Assembly (NCBI GenBank): GCA_015680635.1
Contig: JAABOA010000232.1
Coordinates: forward strand, 1-13,576
DNA from: Lunasporangiospora selenospora
Taxonomy: Eukaryota; Mortierellomycota; Mortierellomycetes; Mortierellales; Mortierellaceae
Length of the DNA stretch: 13,576 nucleotides
Direction: 5' to 3'
Part shown: piece by piece, positions 1 through 9,224 of the stretch
Layout of the letters: every line of letters starts with the position of its first letter
How positions within the stretch are numbered: position 1 is the first letter of the stretch
Notes under the pieces: model-generated
The model's database searches: none
Told to the model about the DNA's origin: nothing
The model's input: the letters and a program-made list of their open reading frames with translations, nothing else
Position numbers and translations under genes: made by a program

Positions 1-50
<50 letters not shown>
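1..50. repeat. (CT)25 microsatellite at the window edge
   Basis: A perfect CT dinucleotide run occupies the first 50 bases and may continue beyond the window. Similar shorter CT tracts occur at 1583-1600, 2291-2320 and 4364-4389. Its place at the very edge suggests the assembly broke here. Confidence 0.97.
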
Positions 51-53
<3 letters not shown>

Positions 54-1582
54 TAATTTTTTGGAACCATCTCTAGTTACCGCTTAGGTCTCTTTGGTAA
101 CTGCTACCCTTCTAAAATGTAATCTCAATTAACAATTTCTTGTCATCCACTGCCTCTCACAAGCCATTCGTCCATGTAGTTCATTCGGCTCACATGTAGC
201 ATCGGCTAGTATTCATAAGAAACCAAATACATCCCATCATTTTATCGTGAAGCGTGTGGCTCTATTACAGTCCCTGCCTGCGTATCTATGGCATACCTAT
301 TTTTTGTTCGTAGTCGTCTTCATCTTTCTTGTAAGATGGGTTGAATGCGGAGGAAACCATAAGCAGCGACATTTTTGTGAGAGTATTCTCATTAACTAGT
401 TGGCCTCTCGGGCATGTCAGGTTTGAGAGCTAACCGTGTCTGTATCGATTGGCCAGCTTTTGGTTGTTGGGGTTATGAGGAGAGAGGCAAGTTTGCGAGA
501 TGGCGGGAATATGACCCGGTTGAATGACTTCACCTAATCCAGGCTTCCTTTACCTCGTTCCTGGTCATTTGCTTTGCTAGTATAACTCCTGCGCTCTTCT
601 TGGTCTTGTTTTTGAATTTCTTCTGCTTCGGCGTTTGCTTTTGATTGAGGTGACTGATTATTCCTTTTATTCATCTCTCTGTTTTGTTCTCAGGATGTTC
701 ATCACCCCCTCCATCCTGTGCCATCCACGGTGATATACGTTGGTTGGCATCGCAGTTGCGATGTATAAGTATTCCTTGGTCACGCGGTTCATGAGGTCTC
801 ACATAAGTCTCTATAGGCCATATCCATGATCCTCAATTGCAGCTTATCCAAGCACCCGAGTTATGATTACTCTGTAATACACTATGTTGAAGGCGCCAAA
901 CCTTACATCTTGACCAACTATGATATTCAACAAGTGGTTTCTCCGACGTTGCGTTGATCGTACCTTAACTGGCCCTCATCCTTATGATCGCTTCTTATCA
1001 GCAGACAATGTCTAGAATATAGCCAGCCTCGCCCACGAGCATTGCTCTTATCCACCTCGAAAAAATGACTATTTGTAGCTTAAGTGTGAATATTGTGTGG
1101 TTGGCAGAGTGGGGTCCATGGAAGAAGAGACTTGGGAACAGGGGCGGAGCTTTCGTCTCGATTTAGTGCAGTGGACATTGTGGTATTGAATATGCTCATC
1201 CGAGAGTCTTTTTTGGCTGATAGTCTTCAATTTGACATGACATGTTTTCATGAGTATACAAGTTACTCTCAATTGAACAAAAGGATACTACCACTGGTGC
1301 TTTTTGTGATAGGTCCAAAATGTGCTCATTCGTTCCCTAGTTCTTTGTAGCGAGTATCATTCACACTACGGTCCTCCCTTGGAATAAACGCAATTTCGTT
1401 GGGTTTTCCAAGACAGGGTGAATGAGGCTAGGCCGGATGAATCACTGAGTGCATCGATTGTTGACTATAGACAAAGGACTGCTGTGACATTCAAAAGAAA
1501 AACTCAGCGAGGGTGACATCTGAAGCTCTCCATGTACCTCTTGTTTGCTTGCGCGCGCTCACCCATTCTTTCTCCCCCTCAT

Positions 1583-1600
1583 TCTCTCTCTCTCTCTCTC
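1583..1600. repeat. Short (TC)9 microsatellite
   Basis: Nine TC units lie within a longer pyrimidine-rich stretch that runs to about 1625. The tract accounts for the Ser/Leu-rich frames that open here. Confidence 0.85.
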
Positions 1601-2290
1601 TTCTCTTTCTCTCCTTCCCCTTTCCACACTCCCTTCATCCTCGGGAAGTCCTTCTCCCCAGCCAGTTGCATACCTTTGCCTATCCACTGTTTCATCAACC
1701 ATTGACTTTGTATCCCGCTTTCCTTGGAGCAATCCTTGAGTCTGGCCTCTGTATTTCATTGTCCATTCGCCCATTCCCATTACATTCCATAGTGCATCTT
1801 TTGTATCATCCTACTTTTTTTTCCATTCATCCAGCATCCGTCACTTTCACTCTTGCTAGGTGAGTCTCCAACCATTGCCATCTTTTTTTTTTCTTTTTTT
1901 ATCCCAATTGCGGCTACTGTCTCTTCACTCTTGACATCACTTTTCCTCCTGTATCCTCTCCCTTGTTCGACCTAGCCTGGTCCACCTACCTTTGCACTAC
2001 ATCGTTCTCCACCTTTCATCCCACGCCCACGAGGCTGCTGGATGTACATCCAGGTGGATGACCATCATCAATTTTCATCCCTAAATCAACCTGGAATACA
2101 TACATTCCAGATATACACCACCCTCTTTTGCCCACGTTTTCGTTCGTGCTGTTCAGAAAAGACATCAACCCAACCCACCAACTGTCCCTTGGACCCACTT
2201 CTACCACAGCACCACTCTACGGATCTGTATGCAGTGTATGCTGTCTCTCGCTTTTGCTCTCACCACCTACTTTCTTGCTCTTGTTACTTC

Positions 2291-2320
2291 CGCTCTCTCT
2301 CTCGCTCTCTCTCTCTCTCT
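2291..2320. repeat. Interrupted (CT)n microsatellite
   Basis: CT-dinucleotide tract broken by CG steps, inside the pyrimidine-rich upstream region. The Ser/Leu-rich frames across it are repeat artefacts. Confidence 0.8.
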
Positions 2321-3656
2321 TCAACGGACCATCCTTTATAACGGAGAATCCGTTGATCACACTATTTTTTTTTTATTATTATTATTTTCAGGAACGGTAT
2401 TTTCTTCTTCGGATGATCCTGTCCCTGCGCCTCGACCAACCTTTTCCTGGATGGGACGAGGATCACTCTGTCGTCCTGGACAGTGGTTTCTGTAGAAGGA
2501 TGTATGCATGTTGTACCCTGCCCGTGAGCTTGCCTGCGGTGGTGGCTGCACCAGGCATAACGGAGCGAGAGGGGGTCTTCTTTCTGGTCTGCAGGGGAAA
2601 GCTGGCCAGCGGATAACGGCTTGTGACAAGACGGGGAGGGGATGAGAGGGAGCCAGATATGCCCAGGATGATCGGAGCAGAGTTTCGTCCGCCCGCCCGT
2701 CCGTTTCGGCACCATGCATGTTGTGATATGGCATAAAATATCCCTTCTTTGGTCCAACATTCAGTGCGTGCGCACGTTGTTCCCCTATTTGTTACAGCGT
2801 CGTTGTTGTCTTTGTGGCCCTTGTCCTTTTCATCGGTCGCACGATTCGATTCATCTCCATCTTTGCTCTTCAACACTCCTCTCATCTCGGAGACAACACA
2901 TCACCCTTGGCACAGACAATCACCTTGCCCATTTCCATCAGTCTCGATAAACCCCTTGTAACCCGATCTCCCTAGTCTCCTCATCTCTTCCCACTTCAAC
3001 TCTGTAAGCATTTCTCATTCGCCTCTTTATTCTCGCTCCGTTTCGATTCCGCCCTCTGTGTAGTGAGCTGCACTATTCATATCTCACCCCCTGTGCTTGC
3101 CTCATCCCGCCTTCTGCAACACCTTTGCGGCTCCGTCCACTCTGGGTGCTCGATGCCGCGAGCCCATGTTGCTCTATCATATCATTCTAGAAAGAGCTCT
3201 GGTCTGAGAATGTATCCGGCAAAGTACCTCATGCAGAAGACACTCGCCACGGTTCAATTCTCTGGTCACTGGTCACTGGTCTGAAGCGCAAAGTGGGTCG
3301 TCAAGGATGAAGGCAAAAGGAAGAAGCGGAGCAATTGATCTCCTTCGGCTGGTTGTTTCCATGTGGGCCGTAACATGCCCTAATGTCCTTTGATCGGACG
3401 TGACTTTTCCTTTCCTGGTTATATGTCTGTCTTTCCTCTTGCGGGTTTCGAGCCTCCCCTCGAGACATGGCCATTACGGCCTCCCCAAATCCTGACTCTG
3501 GTTGTTGTTGTCTGCAGCAACAGGGTGGTGCCCATTCAAAAGCCTTGCCGGCCAGATGACTATTGACTGCCTTGTCAAAGCCCTGTTTAGCCAGCCCACC
3601 GACCACTCCTTCAAAAGGTGGAGAAAAGTCTCTTCTCTTCCATGTGGTCTCACGCA

Positions 3657-3662
3657 TATAAA
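3657..3662 (+). promoter_or_regulatory. Possible TATA box for the kinase gene
   Basis: TATAAA in the context GCATATAAACAG, about 570 nt upstream of the kinase start codon and followed by a pyrimidine-rich stretch typical of fungal transcription starts. If used, the leader would be long and contain upstream ATGs (for example at 3745) unless an intron is removed. The assignment rests on motif and context only. Confidence 0.25.
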
Positions 3663-4226
3663 CAGACACCGCTTCGCTTGTCTCCAATCCTCCAGTCCAG
3701 TCCTGTCCTCATCTGCAGGATAGGGGAATTAAACTTGCGCAAATATGGTCATGACGGTCTGGGTGAGATTGAAGACTGACTCTTCTCTCTTACATACACA
3801 CTCTCTTTCCCCAGTCTCTCTCACCCACGCCCCGCTCATGAGTTTCTTTTCTTCATGCAGCAAAGAAGTATTTAACCTCAGCCTAATGTTACAAACTCAC
3901 ACTTTTCTTTTCCCATTTTCCCTTCAAAAGACTCGAATAGTCCTTGCTCTCTACCACTCACTCACCGTCAACAACAACAATTTTACAGCAGTCTCTGGGA
4001 GTGCTACACCGTAGCCCCGTCATTTCGAGTCCCTAAAACCCTTTTGCTCAAGTAACTGTGATCGATCACTCCTGTCCAGCAAATCAAGGGATCAACGCAG
4101 TGCGAGGGGACTTTTATCCCCACCAACGTATACCCCTATTATCACCATAATATTGTCTGGAGCCCGGCAGTCCCACCACTCTACCTCGCCTATCCGACAC
4201 TCTCCCATCCTACACCACTAATAACA

Positions 4227-6661
4227 ATGGGTGTCGCTTGTTGTAAAGAAGAGGCAATCGATTTCAGTGCAGAAAGTAAGACTTCTCTCTCCTTCTCTCT
4301 CCTTCTCTACCTGGCTACCAGAGACTTTTGCCATGGACCCGCTCGCTAATCACCTCCATCTCTTCTCTCTCTCTCTCTCTCTCTCTCTCACAACATATCT
4401 AGTTGAGTTGTCTCATTTTCATTTGCTACGGTCCGTGGGCAAAGGTGCCTTTGGCAAAGTGCGGGTTGTTCAGCACAAAAAGACTCGCGAGATCTATGCG
4501 CTAAAATACATCAACAAGGCAAAATGTATTCGGATGAAGGCGGTCGAGAACATCATCCAGGAACGACGGTTACTCGAGGAAGTAGAGTTCTCACTCATCT
4601 GCAACTTACGATATGCCTTTCAGGATGATGAAAACTTGTTTATGATTCTTGACTTAATGCTTGGCGGTGACCTTCGGTTCCACCTCGAACGCGCGGGACC
4701 CATGCGGGAGGACGTGGTGCGTTTCTACGTTGCAGAAATGGCTCTGGCTCTGGACGCCTTACATACACGCCATATCATCCACAGAGATCTAAAGCCCGAC
4801 AACGTGCTACTGGACGAACATGGGCACGCGCATTTGACCGACTTTAATATTGCAGTGTACTACCATCCATCGAAACCACTGCTCTCAATAGCAGGAAGTA
4901 TGGCGTACATGGCGCCTGAGATCCTACTCAGGAAGGGATACTTTGAGTCAGTTGACTGGTGGAGTCTTGGTGTCGTCATGTTTGAGTTGCTCTTTGGGAA
5001 GGTATTGTGGTTCTAGAAATACCATTCTTAGTGCATCTTAGGAGCTCAATTTAACTGCCCTGGTCTGACCATATTCTCAATCTCTTCTGCTACACAGCGT
5101 CCTTTCAGAGGGAAGAGCAATGAGCTGCTGACCAACTCCATCCTGAGAGACCCTTTGCCATTCCCTGATAATGTTCATGGAATGGTGAGCGCACAATGCT
5201 TAGATGTGCTTGGAAAGGTAAGAAAAGTGTCGTTCCGATCTTCTTTTTTTTGCGATGAAATGTATCTCAATTTAGTATTTATCTGACTCGAGTTTCTTTC
5301 TCGAGTAGTTGTGTGAGCGAGATATCAGTAAACGTCTTGGATGTACACAGGATGGCCTAGATGCATTTAAAAAGCACCCATGGTTCAAGGATATTGAGTG
5401 GGACAAGCTGGTGACCAAGGAGGCAATTCCTCCCTTTGAGCCAGATGTAAGTGTGTTCGTCTCGTATTCCGGAAACCACTTGGCAGTCATATGATTTTGA
5501 TAACTTACTCATGGTTTTTGTAATACCTGCCCAAATTAGTCCAAACGTGCCAACTTTGACGCGACACATGAACTCGAGGAGTTGCTCATGGAGGACAATC
5601 CTCTCAAGGCTAAAAAGCGTGCTCAGACTACCCCTGAAACTGAACTGTCGGTTGAAATGCAGATGATGGAGGACAAGTTCCTTATTTATGACTTTTCAAA
5701 GGTGAAGAGATCCCACTCTCTCACAAGAGGGCGTATCCTACGCTCAGGCACAGATCCAAAGATGACAAGTGGGACACTGGATGGCATTGTCACAAAATCC
5801 AACAGTAATGGACGCCACAGCTCACGGATAGAGTACCAGCCAATGATAACACCGCCTCCAAATATCCATCATCGACCTGAAAGTCTTAGCGATCGTGTAG
5901 GACAGGACCGCTACAACCCGGATGAGGAGCATATCTCACTAACGGAAAACATGAGTTACAAGAACTATGCATTGAGCAACCCATCCTTGAACGACGTTAA
6001 CGATCCATTTCGCTCAAAGAATGAGTCTACCGAGAAGTCTGGACAACAACAACCATACAAATCATCACCATATTATTCAAATGGCGACGGTCTCCAGAGC
6101 GAATCTATTGTCGTACCGCCATCATCGCTTCCACGACCACTCCAATCAAAGGACCATGCTGCGGGATATCGTGCTGGAGTACCTCGAAACTACCCAGTCA
6201 ATCAATCTACTTCCCCTTCTTCGCCCTCAACCTCTGCATCGTCTTCAGTAACCATGGCAGCATTCCACAATCCCCTTCATGGAAAAGATATGTTCCCTTG
6301 CCCTGATTCAGGAACTTCGCTGTCAAGTTTAGGGGCTGCTACGCCAATTCATCCTATGGTTGTCGAAGACTCGGCTAATGCACAGCAACTCCCTGTAGCA
6401 ACACGGCGCGCTGTCCGTGGTCGCGAATCCTCTGGAAATTTTACTGTGAACTCGATGCCAACAGCGCTTCCTGGGAACCCAAGATTATCATCACTTCAAG
6501 GGCCCTCTCCCTTTTCTCCTGCTGGACCTAACAGACGTCCACTGAACGAGATTGGTCAACAGCATGCACAGTACCAGCAGCAATTCCAACCCCAGGCTCA
6601 TCAGTTATCTGGGCGGCCTGTGAGCGCCTATTCAGCAAGCCCAGCAAGAACACAAAAATAA
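4227..6661 (+). CDS. AGC-family Ser/Thr protein kinase of the YANK (STK32-like) group
   Basis: Exons 4227-4275, 4403-5001, 5098-5217, 5309-5446 and 5540-6661 join into a 675-residue protein; all introns are GT-AG. The ATG at 4227 was chosen because it gives MGVACC, an N-myristoylation signal (Gly2) with adjacent cysteines for palmitoylation, matching the MG start of STK32 kinases; membrane anchoring is inferred. The kinase domain spans about residues 22-290: glycine loop GKGAFG (30-34 region), ATP lysine 51 in ALKY, helix-C Glu70, HRDLKPDN with catalytic Asp145, DFN at 163-165 in place of DFG, and APE at 187-189. DFN is usual in the YANK group, so activity is expected. After the domain, HELEELL...NPLKAKK (312-327) and KFLIYDFSKV (348-357) match the conserved STK32 C-terminal extension. 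The rest is a Ser/Pro/Gln-rich, probably disordered tail. Family substrates are poorly known. Odd point: Phe79-Ser80 replaces the usual His-Pro after helix C. Confidence 0.94.
4364..4389. repeat. (TC)13 microsatellite in kinase intron 1
   Basis: A 26-base TC run, 13 nt upstream of the acceptor TAG of intron 1 (4276-4402). It probably serves as an extended polypyrimidine tract. Length changes would not affect the spliced protein, but would matter if the intron were retained. Confidence 0.9.
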
Positions 6662-6701
6662 AAATAAAATAAAAAAGTTCTTCTCAAAATATTGTGTCCC
6701 A

Positions 6702-6707
6702 AATAAA
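6702..6707 (+). promoter_or_regulatory. Candidate polyadenylation signal of the kinase gene
   Basis: AATAAA, 41 nt after the kinase stop codon. Another AATAAA (6657-6662) overlaps the stop codon itself inside an A-rich run and is less likely to be the functional signal. Confidence 0.45.
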
Positions 6708-6838
6708 TCCTGCATGGGTTGAAACCCCATTTTTGAGCACACCACAAGAGAACTACCAAGTATTTCTCTCTCCAGTAAAAGGGAGTTCATTTCTTTTCAA
6801 AAAATGCCACACGACAACCTTTTTTTTTTTTTGTTGTG

Positions 6839-6844
6839 TTTATT
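6839..6844 (-). promoter_or_regulatory. Candidate polyadenylation signal of RPL10A
   Basis: TTTATT on the plus strand reads AATAAA on the minus strand, about 220 nt downstream of the RPL10A stop. A genomic A13 run (minus strand, 6832-6820) follows 7 nt later and could cause internal oligo-dT priming in cDNA data. Confidence 0.4.
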
Positions 6845-7063
6845 TTGAACCATCAATATAAGCAGGCGTGATTGCTGCGATTAAATGCAGCTCCCAACAG
6901 TAATTGATTCATTTCAGTTCTGTTTTAACAAGGTGAATAAGTACTTTGGTGTGCCGTACCGCTATCTCAGATTCTCCCTTCCCCCGGTGAAAGAAAGAGA
7001 AAAAATGGGATGACAAGGAGAGAAGACCATGAAAATCTAGACACCCGACTCAAACGGCGCCGC

Positions 7064-7779
7064 TTAGTAAAGGCGGACGGGCTTGTTCATCGAGGACTTG
7101 ATGTACAAAGTCTTGACGTTCTGCCAGTGCTTCTTGAGCAAAGAGACCAAGAAGTTGACGGACATCATGATGTTGGCGAGGAGCTCATCCTCAGTCATGT
7201 CGACGTGACCAACAGCGACACCCAAGCAGAGGACCTTCTTGAGCTGGAACTTGATGGTGGCGCGGAGCTCATCAGCCTTCTCACCGATGTTGTCGGAGTG
7301 AGTGACGGGGGTAGGGAACTTGCCGGCCTTGTGGAGACCAGGTCCGAGAAGACGAGGAATCTGCTTGATCAAAGCCTCGGAGGCGATGAAGGCATCGTAC
7401 TTCTTGGCAAGCTTCTTGATGAGCTTCTTGTTCTTGTTGAGCTTCTTCAAGTCATCAACGGACTGGGACTCCATGCCGATCTCCTTGGCCTGGTCGCAGT
7501 GAAGGGCATCACCGAGAATGCAGACGGACATCTTGGGGCGGGGGATGTTGGGGAGACGAACGGAGCCAGAGAAACGCTTATCACGCTGGGGATCGTAGTT
7601 CTTGAGACCAATCTGGAGCTCGACAGTCTCGACGAAGTTACGCTTCTTCTCCTCGGACTGCTGCTTAACCTGGCGAACGCTCTCGCGGACGGCCGAAACC
7701 TGAATTTTGCTGCTGTAAACGTTGTGAACACAGATTCCATGAGATAGATTCCAAGGTAAGTGTAGGCGTACACAGACAT
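7064..7779 (-). CDS. RPL10A: 60S ribosomal protein L10a (universal uL1; yeast Rpl1)
   Basis: Structural protein of the large subunit that forms the mobile L1 stalk, binds 28S rRNA and helps release deacylated tRNA from the E site. Coding exons on the minus strand are 7772-7779 (8 nt, ATGTCTGT) and 7064-7712, giving 218 residues, the usual family length. Family hallmarks are clear along the whole protein: [95 protein letters not shown] and the terminal RLY. The first exon is inferred: the body lacks its own ATG before [10 protein letters not shown], a 59-nt intron (7713-7771, donor GTACGC, acceptor TTTACAG) restores MSVSKIQV, and yeast Rpl1 begins MSKI. The pyrimidine-rich leader just before the ATG is typical of ribosomal protein genes. 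The gene is divergent from RPC11 and convergent with the kinase. Confidence in the product is very high; in exon 1 about 0.7. Confidence 0.96.
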
Positions 7780-8537
7780 TGTCGAGAAAGACCGAAGGGG
7801 ATAAGAGATAAAAAGAAAGAAAAAAGGTACGACGGTCAGTAAAGAGTTGATTGCTGTAGGTGTACCAAAGCATCGTTTTCCGATCCCAGAGACGAGAGAT
7901 GCATCCTGTCTACTGGCAATGATGTCTTTATAAATTGAGTTTCCAGTAACAAGACATCAAGTGTTGAAATGATGACAAAGGTCTGAATCCAAGTGTTGCT
8001 AATTAGATCCCTGACAGTTGGTTCAGGAGGTGGTTTTTTCCCTTGTTGGAATTGATCAGTGTTGAACCAGATGCCCAGCTATTCAAGTTATTCAGAACAA
8101 GATTGCCAAGAATATTCTGAATCCACTCGATGTTTTGTCGACAATCTTTCTGCTTTTTCAGGTGGCACGGTTGCGGGCTGCGGCAGGTAAAGATATTGGA
8201 CATAGGCTCGCTAGCTCCTGATGATAGAGTGCCGGATAATCGGATGGATGAATCGGCAGACCGATGGATGGGTTGCTTCCTGGCGCCCAGATGGATGGTA
8301 TCCCAGCAATTCAATCAATAAAAAAATCATGGTCCTGCAACCTGCCTCATATTGTAGAGATGGCTACTTCAAAAAGGGAGGAAGAGCAGTTGCTTGAGAG
8401 CTCTGAGGAATTTATTAGCGGTTGGGCAAAAATCCTAAGCCGCATTTTTTTTTTTTTTCTTGAACCCTCTGGAGACACATTCCATTGTACAGGGGCTCCA
8501 TTAGACCAACCTTGACATCAGGTTACGACTCATCACA
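7780..8537. other. Shared upstream region between the divergent RPL10A and RPC11 genes
   Basis: 758 nt separate two start codons that point away from each other, so both promoters must lie here. The RPL10A side has a pyrimidine-rich leader (read on the minus strand, 7780-7830) and a TTTATAAA element. The middle contains several GATGGATG units (about 8241-8297) and the RPC11 side a T14-type run near 8444-8458. A 103-residue minus-strand frame at 8003-8314 resembles nothing I know and is not called. Confidence 0.6.
7927..7934 (-). promoter_or_regulatory. Possible TATA box of RPL10A
   Basis: The palindrome TTTATAAA lies about 150 nt upstream of the RPL10A start. It reads TATAAA on both strands, but the closer gene on the minus strand is the likelier user. 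Motif and position only. Confidence 0.35.
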
Positions 8538-9224
8538 ATGTATTTTTGTCCGACGTGCTCGAACCTCTTGTTGGTCCAGACGGATGGTGCCCAACAACAG
8601 TTCTACTGCCAGACTTGCCCCTATATCTATCCTGTCATCAAAACAGTACGTCTCCTACGTCCTCTATGTCTCCTACGCTTTGAGCTATTGATATTTCTTG
8701 ATATCTGGCGCAGTCCAAGCATTAGTGCCTTTGTTAACATTGGAGATGGCCAGAGAGAGCAAGGATAAACTTTTGATTCTACAATGGCGTTAACTTGAAT
8801 CGATACCACCAATAGCTTCTTGACCACTGATCATACTATTTATTCGATATTCATCTAGATTGTCCAACGCAAGACATTGGATCGGAAGCAGGTTGACGAT
8901 GTTCTTGGAGGAGACGAGGCATGGGCGAACGTAGACCAGACTGAAGGTATTTCTTTTATGCTTGGGATTATATACAGTGATGGACATTTTCATGACTGGA
9001 GGGTACTTTCTCCGTTTTAGATCCTGATCCAGATTGATTATTGAACTTGTCGCATACTGACCCAAATGGATATTTGTGCCAAATCAACCTTCTTAGCGTC
9101 CTGTCCAAGATGCGAGCATCATCGTGCCTACTACATGCAGATTCAGACACGTTCGGCCGATGAACCTATGACAACGTTCTACAAGTGCTGTGAACTCAAG
9201 TGTGGCTGGCAATGGAAGGAGTAG
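8538..9224 (+). CDS. RPC11: DNA-directed RNA polymerase III subunit RPC11 (POLR3K family, TFIIS-like)
   Basis: Small Pol III subunit that supplies intrinsic RNA 3' cleavage and supports termination and reinitiation at tRNA and 5S genes, in the nucleus. Exons 8538-8645, 8859-8946 and 9097-9224 give 107 residues (human 108). Introns are 213 and 150 nt with GTACGT/TAG and GTATTT/TAG borders. The N-terminal zinc ribbon uses Cys4, Cys7, Cys24 and Cys27 (FCPTC, CQTCPY). A linker with QVDDVLGGDEAW matches the family's EVDDVLGG block. The C-terminal TFIIS-type ribbon uses Cys68, Cys71, Cys96 and Cys101 (CPRCEHHRAYYMQ, YKCCELKCGWQWKE). The hallmark QTRSADEPMTTFYKC includes the catalytic acidic pair Asp87-Glu88. 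RPB9 and TFIIS are close relatives, but the length and the VDDVLGG block identify RPC11. The start is fixed by the first ribbon cysteine at residue 4. Confidence 0.95.

Larger units (their letters stand above)
51..4226. other. Long non-coding or unassigned region upstream of the kinase gene
   Basis: About 4.2 kb without a gene I can support. Open frames here are short, many are CT-repeat artefacts rich in Ser, Leu and Phe, and none resembles a known family. Three minus frames stay open together across roughly 2463-2734, which points to a local shortage of stop codons, not to coding. From about 1500 to 4200 the plus strand is strongly pyrimidine-rich with several (CT)n tracts and T runs, as is common in fungal promoters and 5' leaders. 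The right part probably carries the kinase promoter and 5' UTR, perhaps with a leader intron (a GTGAGA-type donor near 3761 and a TTTTACAG acceptor near 3988 are possible). A short hydrophilic minus-strand ORF lies at 534-674. Confidence 0.6.
6662..7063. other. Convergent 3' region between the kinase and RPL10A genes
   Basis: About 400 nt between two stop codons that face each other. It holds A-rich sequence right after the kinase stop, a T13 run at 6820-6832, and candidate polyadenylation signals for both genes. The candidate signals (kinase at 6702, RPL10A at 6839-6844 read on the minus strand) lie about 130 nt apart, so the two 3' UTRs may come close or overlap. No gene is seen. Confidence 0.7.

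Noticed and set aside
1093-1350. An 85-codon plus-strand frame and the overlapping 67-codon minus-strand frame
   Set aside because: Both lack recognisable motifs and neither shows family resemblance or clear splice partners.
2128-2885. Several overlapping open frames of 80-162 codons on both strands
   Set aside because: They are simultaneous, rich in repeat-derived residues and without recognisable domains, so local lack of stops explains them.
3063-3284. GGTTCAATTCT near 3251 resembling a tRNA B box
   Set aside because: No matching A box at the right distance and no cloverleaf stems could be found around it.
4714-4860. DFN instead of DFG suggesting a dead kinase
   Set aside because: DFN is the normal form in the YANK/STK32 group; Lys51, Asp145 and Asp163 are all present, so catalysis is expected.
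6820-6844. A13 run just after AATAAA on the minus strand downstream of RPL10A, like the tail of a retroposed copy
   Set aside because: The gene appears to have an intron, and no target-site duplication is evident; a simple genomic A run is enough.
7010-7747. A 245-codon plus-strand open frame across the RPL10A region
   Set aside because: It is antisense to the ribosomal protein gene. Its Leu/Glu/Asp/Val-rich composition is the usual shadow of a highly expressed gene's codon bias, and it has no family resemblance.
7713-7873. An upstream ATG at 7873 that keeps the RPL10A frame open, giving an N-terminal extension of about 50 residues
   Set aside because: The extension is translated leader and intron sequence. 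Family members start directly at the SKI block, and a spliced start gives the normal length of 218.
8003-8314. A 103-codon minus-strand frame in the divergent promoter region
   Set aside because: It lacks recognisable motifs and crosses the GATGGATG cluster, between two promoters.
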